From: Candidatus Woesearchaeota archaeon
Lineage (GTDB): Archaea > Nanobdellota > Nanobdellia > Woesearchaeales > GW2011-AR4
Direction: 5' to 3'
DNA: 8,037 nucleotides
Assembly: GCA_016181325.1 (NCBI GenBank)
Contig: JACOZO010000082.1
Span: 1 to 8,037, forward strand
The position numbers and the translations under genes are program-made. Below, piece by piece: positions 6,576 to 8,037 of this stretch; the first letter of the stretch is position 1, and every line of letters starts with the position of its first letter. The notes beneath the pieces are model-generated. The model was not told the origin of the DNA. It made no database searches and was given only the letters and a program-made list of their open reading frames with translations.

Positions 6576-6623
6576 TATAGCAGATGACCATTTATTGCTT
6601 AAAAATTTACGTCATCTACTATA
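6576..6623. repeat. 13-bp inverted repeat between the lipoprotein and protease genes
   Basis: TATAGCAGATGAC (6576-6588) and GTCATCTACTATA (6611-6623) form an inverted repeat with 12 of 13 positions pairing, separated by a 22-nt AT-rich loop. It begins 2 nt past the lipoprotein gene's stop codon and lies upstream of the protease promoter. It may be a transcript-end hairpin of the lipoprotein gene or a regulator site for the protease gene. Confidence 0.6.
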
Positions 6624-6625
6624 AA

Positions 6626-7676
6626 TCACCTTATGAGGTGCTTCACCAGGACCCTTGTGCTTTTAGAATCGTCATAGTTGAAGTCAAGGAGTATCTTGGC
6701 AACGCTCTCAAAATCAGTAAGGCGCTGAGCCTGATCCATCTCAATGGTGCATGTGACCGTCCTTTGGCCACCTATAAGCCTTATGAATCCCCTGGAGCCG
6801 CCGGATTCAAGGTTGCATGTGAATCCTCTTGGAGTTATTCCCTGAATATCAACAGTTACCAAGACTTTATCAAGGCTTGTCCTTCTCCTGGCTGAGCTTT
6901 CAGGATCATCGCCCCTTGGGCATACACCCGGAGGATAATCGGCAGCATCTGTATAACTGCGCGTTCCAGCTTCATTAAGATTATAAGAACTGCCACCCTC
7001 GGCGTAAACTGTCCCGCTGCCGCTGTGGTCTATGTCAAAGCTGAAAATTATGGTATTGCTGCCTACAACTGCCTGCCTGAAATTGCTGACCTGCACAGGG
7101 CTGCAGTATGCATAATTTTGAAACTGCCTGGGTCTGGTACTTGTAGCATACTTCTGCCTTGAAAGTGAATTCAGTGTTGCCGGGGAACGGCACTGCATTG
7201 AAATATGCGCCGGCAGCCTGGGGAAATGTTATGAATGCTATTCCTCCGTCAATAACCTCTCCTTCGGGCGTTCTTTTTCTGGGCTCAATCTTGCTATAAG
7301 GATTATCTAGGTATACTCCCCTGCCGTCAGTGCCTGCAATTTCGGTAGATGTCCACGCCACATTAGCGCCGATTGCTGCCGCGGCCTGACTAAAATCTGA
7401 TGGATGAAATCCTGACAGCCGGGCCCTCAGATAAGTGGCTGGGACTTCATACTCGCCTTTATTTTCCAATTTCAGTATTGATTTGAATATGAATGTGCCC
7501 TGGTCCGTGACTTCAGGGGGCGGCGCGTCGCGCTCAAATTCAATGGCAATGCCCTGCGATCCGCCAATAAATGATGTAGTAGGGGCTCCTGTGGGCTGGC
7601 TCAGGTCGTTTGAGCAGGCAGATACCAGGACAGCAAGTAAAATTCCCATTATCAAGAATATATTTAAGCCCTTCAT
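6626..7676 (-). pseudogene. Secreted lipoprotein of unknown function, frameshifted
   Basis: Frame one starts at the ATG at 7676 with a lipoprotein signal peptide: MKG, a hydrophobic stretch NIFLIMGILLAVL, and the lipobox VSAC with Cys21 as the lipidated residue. The mature part has beta-rich features and runs to the motif AEVCYKYQTQAVSKLCI. Around 7104-7112 the homologous reading moves by +1 into a second frame beginning CSPVQVSN, which continues through FSFDIDHSGSGTVY, Cys-containing stretches and ILLDFNY to a TGA at 6626-6628. Unrepaired, frame one continues only to 7035 (213 residues); joined, the product would be about 349 residues. From memory the pattern resembles large Cys-rich surface lipoproteins of DPANN archaea, in which more residues separate the two Cys at the break. 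A small deletion between the nearby TGCA repeats (TGCATAC then TGCAG) would explain the shift, as would a sequence error. Function is unknown. Confidence 0.72.
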
Positions 7677-7703
7677 TTTGAATTATAACGACCTGTAAAG
7701 AGG

Positions 7704-7713
7704 TATATATAAA
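7704..7713 (-). promoter_or_regulatory. TATA-box promoter of the lipoprotein gene
   Basis: The minus strand reads AACTTTTATATATACC, with the TTTATATATA core about 32 nt from the ATG at 7676. A leader of only a few bases is predicted. Confidence 0.6.
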
Positions 7714-7837
7714 AGTTTTGAATTTTACGGCTTCATCCAAAAATTCGCTTCGCTCAGGTTAGCAGCTTCTCGTCCCAAGCTTTTTCTCGGTTCGCCTGCG
7801 GCTCGCCTCCAAAAAGTTTGGTCATGCCCGAACAAAG

Positions 7838-7857
7838 TTCGGCACCAACTCCGTTGG
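7838..7857. repeat. 20-nt direct repeat, copy 1
   Basis: TTCGGCACCAAC followed by a triloop and GTTGG recurs at 7987-8006 with one mismatch, C versus G in the middle of the loop. The stem CCAAC/GTTGG is unchanged in both copies. Confidence 0.75.
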
Positions 7858-7865
7858 AAAAGGAG

Positions 7866-7889
7866 GAATTTTGCCTTTAAGCAAAATTC
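7866..7889. repeat. Perfect 9-bp stem-loop
   Basis: Arms GAATTTTGC (7866-7874) and GCAAAATTC (7881-7889) pair perfectly around the loop CTTTAA. It is the longest local stem in the hairpin cluster. Confidence 0.75.
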
Positions 7890-7986
7890 ATTTGATTTCT
7901 TTTGGGGCGACCCCCTGACCTCTTTTTATGTGATTTGCAATAAGGCTCGACCTGCTTGAAAACCCACAGACTACCTTGACTCGGTT

Positions 7987-8006
7987 TTCGGCACCAACTG
8001 CGTTGG
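7987..8006. repeat. 20-nt direct repeat, copy 2
   Basis: This is the second copy of the 7838-7857 repeat, 149 nt downstream, with loop TGC instead of TCC. Its last two bases also form the foot of the 8005-8020 hairpin, so the two stems exclude each other. Confidence 0.75.
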
Positions 8007-8037
8007 TTAGGCTGCTAACCTACTTTTTACACAAAGC

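Larger units (their letters stand above)
7756..8021. repeat. 11-bp inverted repeat framing the hairpin cluster
   Basis: AGGTTAGCAGC (7756-7766) and GCTGCTAACCT (8011-8021) are perfect reverse complements 244 nt apart. They could be the closing helix of a folded RNA or the terminal repeats of a 266-bp element. No target-site duplication is visible in the flanks. The right arm can alternatively fold locally into the 8005-8020 hairpin. Confidence 0.65.
7714..8037. other. Gene-free block with clustered short hairpins, possible structured RNA or small element
   Basis: I find no credible gene here. The block holds many perfect short stem-loops, most with 3-nt loops: GCC-TGC-GGC (7794-7802), CCAAA-AAG-TTTGG (7809-7821), CCGAAC-AAA-GTTCGG (7828-7842), CCAAC-TCC-GTTGG (7845-7857), GGGG-CGA-CCCC (7904-7914) and CCAAC-TGC-GTTGG (7994-8006). 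There is also a 9-bp stem with a 6-nt loop (7866-7889) and GGTTAG-GCTG-CTAACC (8005-8020). An 11-bp inverted repeat frames the cluster. It could be a non-coding RNA gene, a small mobile element or a repeat island. Confidence 0.6.

Noticed and set aside
6584..6895. Plus-strand 103-codon ORF antisense to the lipoprotein gene
   Set aside because: It is antisense to the lipoprotein C-terminal half and has no known motif.
7540..7740. Minus-strand 66-codon ORF covering the lipoprotein start
   Set aside because: It overlaps the lipoprotein signal peptide in another frame and lacks a recognisable domain.
7754..7825. 23-codon minus-strand ORF starting MTKLFGGEPQ in the hairpin block
   Set aside because: It is very short, has no TATA-like box at the right spacing, and its sequence is imposed by hairpin-forming DNA.

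Overview
The window looks like a piece of a genome from an archaeon, most likely a small-genome DPANN-type lineage (Woesearchaeota/Pacearchaeota-like; this is an inference from gene style, not a proven placement). Almost every gene has an AT-rich TATA-like box 20-40 nt before its start codon and no recognisable Shine-Dalgarno sequence, which points to leaderless or nearly leaderless mRNAs. Most genes write arginine with AGG/AGA. The gene content (ArsR-type regulator, YdjM-like membrane hydrolase, site-2 protease, DUF4389 protein, Cys-containing lipoprotein) also fits.

Layout. 1-285 (-): 5' part of an ArsR-family regulator running off the left edge, with palindromes over its start. 333-800 (-): YdjM/DUF457-type membrane metal-dependent hydrolase. 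908-1069 (+): a possible 53-residue basic protein. 1110-2073 (+): a DinD-like protein with a BRO-N domain, split by a 100-nt insertion carrying two matching hairpins. 2169-4798 (+): pyruvate, phosphate dikinase with a frame break near codon 35 and otherwise complete. 4839-5123 (+): DUF4389 membrane protein. 5112-5876 (-): a chorismate mutase of the yeast/plant (AroQ-beta) type, convergent with and overlapping the DUF4389 gene by 12 nt. 5924-6508 (-): M50 site-2 protease. 6626-7676 (-): a secreted lipoprotein broken by a frame shift. 7714-8037: no gene, but a dense cluster of short hairpins inside an 11-bp inverted repeat.

How the genes relate. No single operon is visible; nearly every gene carries its own promoter, including same-strand neighbours. 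Pyruvate, phosphate dikinase makes phosphoenolpyruvate, a shikimate-pathway precursor, and chorismate mutase acts further down that route, but no other aromatic-pathway gene is present, so the link is only suggestive.

The most notable points are the eukaryotic-type chorismate mutase with distinct arginine codon use, the 100-nt double-hairpin insertion that breaks the DinD-like gene at a position definable to a few bases, and the hairpin-rich non-coding block at the right end. Three of the larger genes carry frame disruptions, so sequence error or real gene decay must be told apart before reading function into them. I did not find a convincing new multi-gene system.
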